From: Scylla paramamosain
Taxonomy: Eukaryota; Arthropoda; Malacostraca; Decapoda; Portunidae
Direction of reading: 5' to 3'
Assembly: GCF_035594125.1 (NCBI RefSeq)
Contig: NC_087171.1
Span: forward strand, 13,829,767-13,893,766
DNA: 64,000 nt
Shown here piece after piece: positions 1 to 11,476 of this stretch (position 1 is the stretch's first letter; every line of letters starts with the position of its first letter). The notes under the pieces are model-generated. The model was not told the origin of the DNA and made no database searches. It was given only the letters and a program-made list of their open reading frames with translations. A program made the position numbers and the translations under genes.

Positions 1-56
1 TTAAATCTGATTTAAAAAGCAAAAAATATTTTGTACACGGTGAACCTTACACTTAC

Positions 57-233
57 TTTTCCTCAGTGCTATTAGCACTATACTTTTGGTCCCTTTCTTC
101 TTGAGTTTGGTGTTGACCAATGAGGTGATCATAAAGAAGTGGATCACGTCGTTCCATTTCTTCTTCGCTGAAATAATCTCCAGACTTTCGCATCTTCTGT
201 AAGGCAGCATACCTTCTATTCCGTACTGTTATT
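57..233 (-). CDS. CCDC97: CCDC97 homologue, third exon found (internal)
   Basis: This exon encodes the most conserved block of the CCDC97 family: a basic VRNRRYAALQKM segment followed by GDYFSEEEMERRDPLLYDHL and then IGQHQTQEE. On the minus strand it follows a CAG acceptor (234-236) and ends before a GTAAGTG donor (56-50). The phase is right: the previous exon leaves AA, which the first A here completes to Lys. The donor must be used, because reading through gives a stop one codon later. The acidic C-terminal part of the family is missing and should lie left of base 1, so the gene is cut by the window edge. CCDC97 is a eukaryotic protein reported to associate with the SF3B part of the U2 snRNP; that role is from general knowledge, not from this sequence. 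Confidence 0.9.
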
Positions 234-342
234 CTGTAAATTGTTAACTGATAGTACAGAATGTTCACATAATCTGTAATCATCTGCTACTCCTATTATT
301 AAAAAAAAAATTCCACAATGAAATGCCTTGCTGGCTAACACT

Positions 343-454
343 CAGTTGTGTTCAGTTCACATTAACTAAAAGTCCATCTTGCTCATATGGCAAGAACACA
401 GTTGTGTTCAGTTCACATTAACTAAAAGTCCATCTTGCTCATATGGCAAGAACA
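343..454. repeat. Two-copy 56-bp tandem duplication
   Basis: The unit starting CAGTTGTGTTCAGTTCAC occurs at 343-398 and again at 399-454 with essentially no differences. It lies inside the CCDC97 intron. Confidence 0.95.
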
Positions 455-1883
455 ATTTCAGTGTATGTAATTATGTTCAATGTTTCATTTATACTGTTTA
501 AAGTCATGCAGCAAAGATCCTTCGTACAGCATCAGTAATGTATATGTACTTACAAAAGACAGGGTAAAATATTCACAATTGCAGTAAATATCAGAGACCA
601 TTCAAAATTAGTTCAAATTCTGTATAGTATGCAACACACATACACACACATATAGCTTGCTTGTTTAGTAGTATCAGTAGTATCATCCTCAGCTGTCATT
701 TGGTAAGCTGAATTTCACACCACACTTGTACCAAGGATTTTTCAGTGATGGAGTGTTTGATGTGTAAAAGATCTCAGATTAACCCAAAAATTGGACAATA
801 ATAGTGTCTGATTCTGGTAAGAGGTCAGAGTTCATCAACTTCTCTCTTTTAACTGACTGTCTTAACCCTCTCTCTCTTCACTGAAATGTAGCATTTCTTG
901 CTCTCTTCTGTTGTTTTTTTTTTCGCGCTAACTGCTCTCCTGATCTTATGAACTAGATGCATCCCCTCCTCCCATGACCTTGCAGCACAAGGCTTTCTAC
1001 TTTCTCTCAGCCTTATTCTGTCCATCTCCCTAATGGAAAAGTTAATTAGTATTATCAATATTTCATTCTACTTACTAGTAAAGTTCCTGCCTAGTTCCCA
1101 GGATAATTTTTGGCTGAATTTTTAACATTTACGTTTACAATGCACCAATCAATGGACAATTTTTGATGGTCAAATGAGAAATGGAAGAGTATTTGTAAAG
1201 GCTAAACTGGTTCATTCGTGGCCTCTTTCAATATTCTAGAGTGGACCCCACAAGTCTGGGCAACTTGCATTTCTTAATCTTGTGTATGATCTTTATGGTT
1301 TTCTTTGTGAATGTTGAACTTAAAAATGGTGTATTGTTTCTTGTGGTAGTAAGTACTTTAGCACTTAGTAATGCTCTTCCAACTGAGTGTCTCTTCATAT
1401 TCCCAGGATGTTTTATGTACCAGTTTATCTTTGTTTTAGCAGTTGGGAGTCTAATCATTTGATCTGGGTTTAGATGGAAAGTATTTTCAGAACAATATGT
1501 AATTTACATATTATTTTTCATGATTTGAGGCTCCTTTTCATTAACCACTTTACAGATTGCCATTCTACTTGTTTATTTATCTGTACTCTCTCTCAGTCCC
1601 TCTGATTTTCTCTGTAATAACTTCTAATTGACTTCAATAGCTTTGTGGGATAAAAATTCTCCTACAGCATCTGTTTTTTCTTGATCTTAACCCTTAATTT
1701 TCCATCAATTGGGAAGTTGATGTTTAATCTATGTCTGTTGGAATGAGAATGAAAAAATATCTGTTAATTACACTTAGTAGTACTTCATCCTTAAGTATCT
1801 TCCATTAAGCTTGTGTCCCTGGCTTCACATAAGACCTCTCCATAATTTATGAAGAGCTTTATCCTAAACACACACATACAACA

Positions 1884-2058
<175 letters not shown>

Positions 2059-2063
2059 CTTAC

Positions 2064-2180
2064 TTTGCTGTGTGCTTATTTTTGCTCTTCAGCGTCTCGG
2101 TCAAAAAATGATCCACTTCAACATCACCTTCGTATTGCAGAAAATACTGTAAGTGTTCTCGTTCCAGATACTTGCCAAAC
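2064..2180 (-). CDS. CCDC97: CCDC97 homologue, second exon found (internal)
   Basis: This 117-nt exon reads FGKYLEREHLQYF, then LQYEGDVEVDHFL, matching the family segment in which human CCDC97 has FLERFRTGLREEHL. Its acceptor is TTAACACAG on the minus strand and its donor is AAA|GTAAGA. It takes one base from this side to complete Arg with the upstream exon, and leaves two bases for the downstream exon, so all three exons form one frame. No ATG is needed, and the exon is too short and too spliced to appear as a long open frame. The intron after it starts with a normal donor and is then almost at once a (CT)85 tract (1887-2056). The frame and motif match make the call firm. Confidence 0.9.
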
Positions 2181-2520
2181 CTGTGTTAATAAATACAAAT
2201 CAGTCTGCAAACTTCTTATGATCTCATTAACATTACACTTACATTGCCATATTCACTATCAACAATAATATTATTTTCAACCATAAACTAACAAGGCTCA
2301 AACTTTAAAAGATGGTAATAAATATGAATAAGAATAATCACAAATCCTTTAATGCAATGGGGATGACTTTCTAAAGCACACATTTCAATTTTAGGGGGGG
2401 GGTTTGTTTCAGAAAAAAAAACACTTTACCATGGAAAAAAAAAAAACAGGTTCAACTTGTGGAAGTTGAACAGAAAATAAGAACCATAAAAAAAAAGAAA
2501 AAATATCAAGCTCACATTAC

Positions 2521-2824
2521 CTGTATAAGAACTGTCCAGGTTTCTCATTTAAAAGCTTTTCAATTATTTCTTTTCTTTCTTCATAAGTGAGATCAGGTTC
2601 ATACTTTTGCTGACTTTTCACTTCAACATTACTGGTAGATAGAAAATGCACTAGTCGATCTCTGAGTGGTAATGCATACATGTCATCCTTTTTTGTGGCT
2701 GTGCTTCCAGGTATTTCACTAGCTGCACATAGTCTCTCTGGTGATGACTGTGCCTGGTGACATTCTTTTCTCTTGTCTTGTTCCTCATCTTCAAATTCAC
2801 CCCACATGAGTTTGACTTTGAGAA
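2521..2824 (-). CDS. CCDC97: CCDC97 homologue, 5'-most exon found
   Basis: On the minus strand this exon follows a pyrimidine-rich TTCTGTTTTAG acceptor (2825-2835) and ends at CAG|GTAATG. It encodes an acidic start (MWGEFEDEEQDKRKE), a variable linker, and then the family segment YEPDLTYEERKEIIEKLL with NEKPGQFLYR, comparable to the EPDLTEHEK...EKPLVFLERF part of human CCDC97. From the ATG at 2807 to the donor is 287 nt. The acceptor means 2824-2808 is either 5' leader or coding: LKVKL in the same frame is open, so the true start could lie in an upstream exon. The three exons together encode about 193 residues before the window edge. A (CA)46 tract, read as (GT)46, sits about 110 nt upstream of the acceptor. 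Confidence 0.88.
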
Positions 2825-2933
2825 CTAAAACAGAAAAGTGAGGTCATTCATTTACTTGATTAATGAAATGATTGTAAGTATTGAAATCTTTTGAGGGCAA
2901 AGAAGAGACAATTTCCAGTCTTTTATAGCAATG

Positions 2934-2935
<2 letters not shown>

Positions 2936-3028
<93 letters not shown>
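2936..3028. repeat. (CA)46 microsatellite
   Basis: An uninterrupted 93-bp CA run, which is (GT)n relative to the minus-strand CCDC97 gene. Confidence 0.98.
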
Positions 3029-3030
<2 letters not shown>

Positions 3031-3172
3031 AGAGAAATATTGCTAGCCTTCCTTTCTTGCTAATTTGCATGGTTACAGCTACTCTGCTTACATCCCACAT
3101 CTAATCTCTAAGTGAACAGGGCTTAAAACACTTACTGAGACAACCCCATATCATTGCCGTCTTTCTAAAGAT

Positions 3173-3281
3173 TTGAACACTAATCCTCTTAATTGTAACA
3201 CAAGCACACTGACCACTATACTATTATCATATGTGACGAAGATTATAATAACAGCAGACTTCAGTAAGGACCTCCTAAATG
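3173..3281. repeat. 109-bp direct repeat, copy 1
   Basis: The segment from TTGAACACTAATCCTC to CCTCCTAAATG recurs at 4246-4354 with one visible difference (GTGACGAAG here, GTGATGAAG there). Confidence 0.95.
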
Positions 3282-4245
3282 GCAAATATAAAAAATCTGT
3301 ATCAGATACAAGAAAGTAGAGGGAGAAACACTGACCACGTTATAAGAAGCAACAGTAAATGGTGGATTTCCCAAATGCCCAAGTTTCTTTGCCTGGATTT
3401 CATATGTTGGTTGCTGGACAAGTCAACAAATCTAGATCTTGACTTGTTGAGGTCAAAGGCTGTGGTTGGTAAGGCAGCCAACGTCAGCAGCATCTGTGGA
3501 AAATTTTTGAGCTAAAGAAAACATCCTAATAAAGAATTTTTGTAAGTAAATACATATTGCTTCATATCTATCCTTTTTTTCCTGATTCAAAAAGATTAAT
3601 AATTTTTTTAATGAAAGGAAACTAGCAGGACTTTAGAACAACAATTATTATTAACCTATAATACAATTAACTCCTAACAGAAAATGTGACTACCTACCCA
3701 AGTTGCTATATTTAGTAGAAATACTGAATATTATGATTAAGAAGATGCAGTTTGAAACCCACTATGTCTGAAATTTGTTGTGATGCCACTGCATTCTCAA
3801 ACTTTTAGGCTGAAAGCAGCAGGAAACACTTACAGACTGAGAGGGCAGCAACATGACAGTGTTTGTGTGACAATACATGATGTCCTGAATAGCTTACAGC
3901 CCTTGTTTCATTCTTTTCTATATATAATATAATTGTGACCATTTGTAAACTGTATTGTGACAGTATGCTTCTCATTCTGCTTCAGTATGATCAACATGGC
4001 AAGGAGGCTGCCAGTAAAGGGCAATATTAATCCCTAAACATGTGAGTGAGTCAGTAAGACTGTCTACGGCCTTCACATGACATTTTATTGTTTATGTGAG
4101 GGATCTGTGGGTCAAACTGGAATTATCACATCCATACATCTTGTGGAACCACTTATTCAGCAAACTAGATGTGAGTGTCCATTACAGTTTCACCTGTAGT
4201 GACTGGGAGTATAAAAGCTCCCAGAATGAACTTGCAAACTTATGG

Positions 4246-4354
4246 TTGAACACTAATCCTCTTAATTGTAACACAAGCACACTGACCACTATACTATTAT
4301 CATATGTGATGAAGATTATAATAACAGCAGACTTCAGTAAGGACCTCCTAAATG
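4246..4354. repeat. 109-bp direct repeat, copy 2
   Basis: Same orientation as 3173-3281 and almost identical, 964 bp downstream. No TG...CA termini or primer-binding site were seen, so a short LTR element is not shown. Confidence 0.95.
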
Positions 4355-6090
4355 TCTGAGGCACTGTTCTTCTGTTCTTCCAGTCAGAGGCCTAATCCCC
4401 AGCCATGGTGAAAGCCTCTCATAGATAAAGACATCCTGCCTTCTGATACATTTCTCAGGGCGCATAATGCATCTATAATTTTCCAAATCCTTATACCTCC
4501 TAGTCAGCCTGTCATTGGCCAGCAGCAAGGTGCAGGTAGGAGGTTGTAATGTTAGGTTAGGGTCAATTGGACTTCAAGAAGAATATTGTTATGGCAGGAG
4601 GTGTTGCTAGGTGGGACACTACTGTGAGGTGTGGGGGTATGTCTGTTGGCCCATGCTTGCTTGGCCACATGCACCAAGCAAGGTGTGGGAAGGCATAAAA
4701 CTTCTGGGCACTGAGGCACAAGAGAGGGGAGACATGGAGCAGAGCAGTGGAGGCAGCAGCAGTGTCAAGACAAGTCTGGTGCCTGTGGTCTGGAGGCAGC
4801 AGCTGTGACACCCTGGCAAGCAAACCTGAGGCGAGGGTGGGAGCACATGTGGTGACTGGAGTTTAGTATCTGGACATGTAGTGGCCTGTGCCAAGTGCTA
4901 AGGAGGCCAGAGGGAGCAATGGCATGGAGGAAGACCACAGAAGGTAGATGTTATAGCCAGCTGTGGAATCTCCCCACTGCTGGAGGAACAGAGGTTAGTG
5001 GAGTCTCTGTGAGGTGTCTGCTGTGTACCTGAGGGTTGACATAAGGAAGGGTTGCATGAAGAATACATCCTATAACTATGAGGAGTACTGGTTGCTGGGA
5101 AGTGCAGCTGAGAGAGATTCTGCAGTATCCAGCCATAGCCTTGTGTCACACTGTGAACTGTGAGTCATGCCTTGCAAGTTGGGACGTGCCTCTTTCATGT
5201 GTGTTTCTGCGTGGACATCCGAGTGACTTTGTGTTCGTTGTATGAGCATGGATAGTATGTGTGACAGAGACATGAGATAATTGTGCCCTGTTCTCTAATG
5301 AGGAAATATATGCCTGTGATGGCCATATAGTCTTTGCATATCCTTCTTACCTCACACTCCACTACTACATCAATCCCTATGAGTTGCTTCCACCTGCATC
5401 ATGACGCCAGGTGGTAGAGTGAAAGCTGTCCTGACTTCTCTTTTAGAGTGGCTGCCTATCTGGATAAGAGTGTTACTAGTGGCTGGTTGGCTGTGGGCAG
5501 CAATGTAAGTGGTGGGTGCCGCAACAACACATTCAATTATATTTCTATGTATTTGCATAAATCTGATAAAGTTTGCTTGAAAATATCATTCTACAAAAAT
5601 AACACTGGTATAGTTTTTCTTAGAAACCCATTGTTCCCAAGGAATTATGCAGCTATAATTTATACAAATGTAACACCACATATGACAACTACAATGCAAA
5701 TCCAAGAGGGTCTATGATGCATCTTCTTCCCAAATATTAAAATGCAACAGTATCATGAAGTAAACTAACATAAAGTAAAATAAAATTTAAACTTATATCT
5801 TGCTGTGTTAGTTTTTACAGAAGACAATTGAGTTATTTTATTTTATTTTATTTATTTATTTATTTATTTTTTCTTACTTCATAATTAGTATTTACTAACT
5901 AATCTAACTGTCAGCCTGCAAGGTTAACCTCTTCACTCTGTGGAATATTAACTCTGCAGAACCTACATTTTCTGTAAGTGCCATATAAATTTTAATTAAG
6001 TTCTGTAAAGTTTTGTGGAATGACCACTGTACTGGTATGCTTGATAATGTGAAAAAGCGACCCAGGGTTTCGGGAAGGTGGATGCTGTGT
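4355..6090. other. No gene recognised
   Basis: Mixed unique sequence, moderately G-rich at 4560-5270 and AT-rich after 5540, with a short (TTTAT)n run at about 5836-5873. The open frames here are short and have no splice or family support. Confidence 0.6.
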
Positions 6091-6091
6091 T

Positions 6092-6795
6092 CATAAGAAC
6101 ATAAGAACATAAGAAATAAGGGAAGCTGCAAGAAGCGACCAGGCTTACACGTGGCAGTCCCTGTGTGAAATATACCTACCTATTTCCATCTATTATCCCC
6201 ATCCATAAACCTGTCTAATCTTCTCTTAAAGCTCTCTAGTATCCTAGCACTAACAACATGATTACTGAGTCCGTTCCACACATCTACCACTCTATTTGAG
6301 AACCAATTTTTTCCCATCTCCTTCCTAAACCTAAATTTTTCAAGCTTGAATCCGTTTTCTTGTTCTACCCTGGTTGCTGATCCTAAGAATTTTACCTACA
6401 TCCCCCTTGTTATAACCCTTATACCACTTAAAGACTTCTATCAGGTCCCCTCTTAACCTACGTCTTTCTAAAGAATTTTAATTTAACAACTTCAATCTCG
6501 CCTCGTAAGGAATACTCCTCATCCTCTGTATCCTTTTTGTCATTCTCCTCTGTACTGATTCTAATAGACCTATATCTTTCCTGTAATGTGGGGACCACAG
6601 AACTGCACAGCGTAGTCTAGATGAGGTCTGACCAGCGCCAAGTATAACTTTAATATTACTTCCGGCCTTCTACTTTTAACACTCCTAAAAATGAATCCTA
6701 GTACCCTATTTGCCCTGTTTGTGGTTTCTATCCATTGTTTCCCTAGACAGAGTTCAGAGCTAACTATAATTCCTAAATCTTGTACCCTGTACCGT
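6092..6795 (-). mobile_element. CR1-like non-LTR retrotransposon, 5'-truncated copy
   Basis: Translated on the minus strand this gives the C-terminal part of a reverse transcriptase ORF: GIIVSSELCLGKQW, then LALVRPHLDYAVQF, SVQRRMTKRIQRMRSIPYE, RRLRGDLIEVFKWYKGY, and near the end NWFSNRVVDVWNGLSNHVVS and FKRRLDRFMDGD. Frameshifts and stops show that it is dead. The 3' end (low coordinates) carries two to three copies of the octamer TTATGTTC, as CR1-type elements do instead of poly(A). This is the longest of at least six related copies here. The clade is inferred from the tail and the protein pattern; a library search would settle it. Confidence 0.8.
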
Positions 6796-7210
6796 GGTTC
6801 GTGAAGGCTCAGGTTTGTTTACGAATCACAATTTGTCACACTCCGCAGTTCACTCAAAAGGAAAATGAATACGTACTGATTCGTTCAGTTCATGTCAGCT
6901 TCATCGAAACTAAAGGGAGCAATGCCTAATCTTGAGCAGTTGTGTTTGGTGTCATAAGGAACACATCCGCGTCAAGGGAGACGTCCGCGCTAACAACTAT
7001 AATGCGAGACAGACTTCTCAACGGGACATATTTCACCAGGATGTCCCTTTCAGAATGTCTCTTCCTTGCAAGGGAAGATTGCAATCTTAAGTAAATATTT
7101 TGGATATTTTCTCTGAAATGGAAAATCACAGACTCCTTTGTTACATATCAGATAAAAAAAAAAAAGAAAAAAAAAATCATAGCAAAGATAAAAACTAACA
7201 GCTACTGTAA

Positions 7211-7640
7211 CCTACTACATATATCTAGTTCTCGTTACATGCGTACTCTGATTATGCAGATTCACGTTTATGCGATGACCCTAAAAGTGTCAGGTGTTCT
7301 TAGTATACGAGAAAAATAACTTTTATGCGAACTGTTCGACAGCGGGGTTTCAGAGATGATGTATGTGACGTGGGTTGGTGAACAACGTTCACAGCTTGCG
7401 TTGTGTTCTTGACTTACATTTCTTACAACTATGGGCTCTAAGCGTTCTAGAGCTGAACCTGGTGATAAACGTAAGAAGACTGCTTCAACCCTGAAGACCA
7501 AGTTGGAGATAATCAACAGGGAGGGTGATGATGAGGGATACACCGCCTTTGGCTGCTTCCACAACCTTAGTGAGTTGACCATCTACAACATCGTAGATAA
7601 TAAATTTAGATAAGAGACCCGTGCTGCTGTCATTGTAGTC
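7211..7640 (+). mobile_element. pogo/Tigger-like DNA transposon, 5' fragment with transposase N-terminus
   Basis: The ORF at 7431-7613 begins MGSKRSRAEPGDKRKK, then TLKTKLEIINREG and FHNLSELTIYNIVDNK. This is the layout of Tigger/CENP-B-type transposases (MGPKR..., LEEKL.II...G.G, L..S.ST...I...K). The helix-turn-helix is recognisable but the frame ends at 60 codons, and nothing further of the roughly 500-residue protein follows, so this is a relic. Upstream, 7220-7290 has the CG-containing 'vacant lead' style (TTTATGCGATGACCCTAAAA) often seen at Tigger 5' ends. The element borders are approximate. Confidence 0.6.
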
Positions 7641-7935
7641 ATCGCAGGGTCGTGGCCCTTAATACTTAATGTAAAGATCGCAAAGACTGGAAAGATCCAG
7701 CTGTAGGTGTAGAAAGGCTATGTTATTTACATTTTAGTTCTTTCGTTCACTTCATAAGGGGCTTAGTGCTGACTGGGCTTGGGACCAAGCAAGCCAAGTC
7801 AGGGTTTTGGCTTCTTGAATGTGTTGCTTTTCTTTCACAAAGTACCTTTCCTATGTCCACGTGTCGCTCGTAGAAAACCGCGAGGACTCGGTTGTTAAAA
7901 CAATGAGTTTGAGGGGATTTTGTTGCCTCATCTAC

Positions 7936-8086
<151 letters not shown>

Positions 8087-8154
8087 GACTGTATTGCTCA
8101 ACTGGTTATTATGATTATTAATTATCCACTTGTGTTATTTTATACCTTAAAAAA

Positions 8155-8364
8155 AGAAGTAGACTCTAGACTATAGAACTCCCTGCCTGGTTTAGTATAT
8201 CCTCCTTCCCATGACTTAACTCTTTTAAAAGAGGTTTCAAGACACCTGTTCTCTAGTTTTGGATGATCCTTTTGACCTTTCTTTTGGGATTGCATCAGTG
8301 GGACTTTTCTTTTTGGTCTTTTCGTTGTCCTTGGCCAGTGACTGTCTTAAAGAAAAAAAAAAAA
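8155..8364 (+). mobile_element. Poly(A)-tailed non-LTR retrotransposon, 3' end (family A)
   Basis: The plus strand reads as a decayed reverse transcriptase C-terminus ([10 protein letters not shown], close to the usual RLWNSLP motif; then KRFQDTCS, DPFDLSFGIASVG) and ends in GTTGTCCTTGGCCAGTGACT followed shortly by an A-run. The same 3' end occurs at about 9800-9876. Confidence 0.6.
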
Positions 8365-8480
8365 CGTATTTTATTGAGGCGACTGCAAAAGAGCGAACGT
8401 GTTTTATTGTACCAAGCATGTAATAAGTTTATAGCTACGTGTAATTACCATGTTGAAATTGGCTTGTGGAGATAGCGATG

Positions 8481-8481
<1 letters not shown>

Positions 8482-8525
<44 letters not shown>
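8482..8525. repeat. (TG)22 microsatellite
   Basis: A 44-bp TG run. Confidence 0.97.
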
Positions 8526-8528
<3 letters not shown>

Positions 8529-8559
8529 GACGGAGAATGAGGTGAAAAGCAGCACGTGG

Positions 8560-8900
8560 TGGTCGTGCTCGGTGTCCTATGATGGCGAGGAGTGAGGAGG
8601 ACGCATGCGGCTGATGGTGAGGTCGAGCGCGGTGCGGGTCGGCTTAGCACGTGGCCAGTGGGGCTGGAGACAGGCTGTCGTGCGGAGACTCAGCCAAGGG
8701 CGGAAGAGACACGCTCTTGGCTTCCCGATGCTCGCCGCCGTGAGCTTCGAGCTTGCCATCAACAAAGCTCTTTCCTTTCAATCCTGGCCAAGTGTCTTTT
8801 TGACGAGAAGCCGTGAGCTGCGATGGACGCTCGTACCGTGAGGGTTACTCGCATCTGACACGTGAAGAGCCCTTGCACGCCTCCTCCACACACCTTTTTG
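8560..8900. other. GC-rich island, no gene proven
   Basis: This stretch is clearly richer in G+C and CpG than its surroundings. Open frames exist on both strands, but neither has splice or family support. It lies 0.5-0.8 kb upstream of the signal-peptide-like exon at 9385 and could be a promoter or leader region for it; that is inference. Confidence 0.3.
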
Positions 8901-9384
8901 TGTGGTGTAAGAGCTTGTGAGAAGCGGCGTTGAAGTAGTATTGGACGAGACGAAACAAATTAGTTTATGCTAGATCCAATTAGTTTTTCTTAACACGAAA
9001 GCAACGAAAAACGCTTTTGTAATTTAATGTTAATGGTGACAAAGCTCAGAAAACCGATTCTTATGAATCTCTGTTATGTTGATTGATGATACATGATATT
9101 TTGGTGCTATTTCTTTGACTTGCATCCTATTCTAGTTCTTACTGTTTGACAAAAAAATCAAGTGCTAAAAAATATTTTGCCTAAATTGGTGAGGAAACTA
9201 AAAACTAAAAAATAAAATAAAATAAATAAATAAAAATTGAAATAACTGAAAACGACAATGAATTTTAGTGAAGAGTCTTTTGGACGACAGCGAACTGATG
9301 TTTGTCCTTAATTGTGGATGTGCAGGAAGGGAGAACTAACCATATCTTGCATGGCAGGGAGATGAAGACACCGTATCTGGCCCC

Positions 9385-9505
9385 ATGCTGCCCTTGCTCC
9401 TTTTCGCGACCCTGGTGCTCCTCCAGGGTCACGCCGCTATTCACCAAGTGACCCCGAGCTACGCTTCAAAGGCCACTCCTGCTGCCTTTTTGCCTGGACA
9501 CACGC
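9385..9505 (+). CDS. Candidate first coding exon, secreted-protein-like, unidentified
   Basis: From the ATG at 9385 the frame reads MLPLLLFATLVLLQGHA and then AIHQVTPSYASKATPAAF. The first 17 residues look like a signal peptide: a hydrophobic Leu-rich core, then a small residue at a likely cleavage point. After 40 codons plus one base the frame meets ACGC|GTGAGT, a near-consensus splice donor; reading past it gives a stop 16 codons later. An out-of-frame ATG at 9362 lies just upstream, which weakens the start call. I do not recognise the protein, and no second exon is proven. Exon-like pieces in the matching phase at 39242 and 43500 are 30 kb or more away and are speculative partners. Confidence 0.4.
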
Positions 9506-9799
9506 GTGAGTGTTACCTATGCAGAGGGATTGTGTTATCTGTATAAAGCGTGATAATGACTGCTCTATCTGCGTCATGCATGGTGGTGGCTCTTACTGTG
9601 TTGCGTGTGGCATGGTAGTGACTGTGTTACTGTGTTGCTTGTAGGATGTATGGAAATGACTTACTGTGTTACTTGTGTGAAACATGACCGTGACTGTTAC
9701 TGTGTTACGTGTGTGTAGGTGACTTCGTGTGTTACTTGTGTGGTGCATGGAAATAACTCTTATTATTTGATCATTCTACTTGTCATTGCTCTCGGAACT

Positions 9800-9876
9800 G
9801 GCATTTAAGTGAGCCTTTTTTTTATTCAAATTTTTGTTGCCCTTGGCCAGTGGCCCTCTTACATAAAAAAAAAAAA
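9800..9876 (+). mobile_element. Poly(A)-tailed retrotransposon 3' end (family A, second copy)
   Basis: Shares GTTGCCCTTGGCCAGTGGCC followed by an A-run with the end of the 8155-8364 copy. Only the last 80 bases or so are present. Confidence 0.6.
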
Positions 9877-10108
9877 GCGTGTTACCTGTGTGAGGGATAG
9901 GGGAAGGATGGTACTGCGCTAACTTGTGTGAAGTAAGGCGTAGCGGTGAATATATTGCAGGTGTAAACATGTCATTACGCCCAGCTTTAAACGTTTCTGC
10001 CCACACTCTTATACGTATACACAACAACACTCTCCTGCCCATTCACCCATGCACAGCCACGCACGCTCCTTCTCACACAACATGCAACCATATTGCAACG
10101 TAATGCAA

Positions 10109-10111
<3 letters not shown>

Positions 10112-10157
<46 letters not shown>
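10112..10157. repeat. (CA)23 microsatellite
   Basis: A 46-bp CA run. Confidence 0.97.
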
Positions 10158-10159
<2 letters not shown>

Positions 10160-10730
10160 ATGAGAGAAATGTGTATGTGTGCGCGTGTGTGCGCATGTGA
10201 CAATTATAAAACTACATACATTATGATGCCTGACATGTAAGAGTGGTACTTAGGCTGCCTTATAGTCATAGGCTCATAACCTGCTAATCCCCAACGTCAT
10301 TTCCATGGTTATGAGACTGTTTAAAACTTGAATTGGTTACAGGGAAATTCGGAAGCAAAATAGCGACACGAGACAAAAGTATCTGCTAAAGTGTTGATCT
10401 CAGACTGCAGTTTAGTGCATCGGACAGGGTTAGATTCAGCCTTCACTGATGCCACCAGGCGTGATCTCTTGCTCTACAATGCATCATGTACATAAAGTTA
10501 CACACATTTTATGCTATGAACAAAAAAAAAAAAAAAAAAAAAATTAAATATCACATCGAGAGAGTAATAATTCAGAGTTCATTTAGAAGTCATATGAGGT
10601 TATGAATAACGTAACATATGAAGTAAAGTTACAATGGTGTTACGTACGTTTTTTTTTTTTTTAGTCTTAAGTTATAGTTCACGAGATATTTGGTAGTGTC
10701 GGTTAATGGTTACCTAACTGTATTCTACGC

Positions 10731-10970
10731 GCCTTGTTATGGTGTCTTGTTATGGTGATTTACGTATTATGGTGCATTCTTATGGGGCCTTGTTATTGTG
10801 TCTTTTTATGGTGCCTTGTTATGGAGCCTTACCATTGTGTCGTCTCGTGGTGCCTTGTTATGGGGCCTTGTTATGGTGCCTTGTTATTGTGTCTTCTTAT
10901 GGTCCCTTGTTATCGTGTCTTCTTACGGTGCCTTGGTATGGTGCCATATCATGATGTTTTATTATGATAC
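10731..10970. repeat. 13-bp minisatellite, about 18 units
   Basis: Units of the form TGCCTTGTTATGG repeat head to tail with drift (TGTCTTCTTATGG, TGTCTTTTTATGG and others). Because 13 is not a multiple of 3, the same array opens all three plus-strand frames, giving three overlapping 70-residue frames that are not genes. Confidence 0.9.
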
Positions 10971-11413
10971 AGTAAAAATTTGCCGTACTGTTATTCTTTC
11001 TCAGTGACGCTAAATACCCGAGCCTGTGTGCGTGCATGCGTAAATGTATTTATGCTTTCCACTACAGCAGTGTTGGGAAGTGTGGCCTGTAGTTTGCGTA
11101 AAGTTGTGTACCGCAGGTGTGATTAATAGCTGTCAGTCAATGATTTTTATTTATTTGTTTATTTTATTTTATTTATTTTTAATGAAGTACTAGATAAATG
11201 TTTGGCATTGAAGTGGCTGTGACAAAAAGATTATGTAGACTTGGAAAGGCGTCAGTATTGTTAAAGGGGGTCTTGAAATCATTTAAATGAATACCTAGCA
11301 CTTAAAAATTGAAAACTTAATGAAACTGCTAAAGCTTATCTTTTCTGTGTAGCTATTTTCTCTTGAAGATTGGTTTGTATTGCCAGATTTTATTCTTGAA
11401 ACGTGCGGAATGG

Positions 11414-11416
<3 letters not shown>

Positions 11417-11474
<58 letters not shown>
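11417..11474. repeat. (GT)29 microsatellite
   Basis: A 58-bp GT run followed by a short TAG/T-rich tail. Confidence 0.97.

Positions 11475-11476
<2 letters not shown>

Noticed and set aside
1228..1458. Minus-strand frame with a Penelope-like flavour (LPTAKTKINWYIKHPGN)
   Set aside because: The VYRKPT-type motif is not actually present and the upstream frame shows no reverse transcriptase, so the resemblance is too weak.
3302..3515. Overlapping 60-78-codon ORFs on both strands
   Set aside because: No recognised family, no splice context, and both strands equally open.
8560..8840. GC-rich ORFs of 62-78 codons on both strands
   Set aside because: Open frames follow from high GC; neither strand has splice or homology support, so only a GC-rich island is reported.
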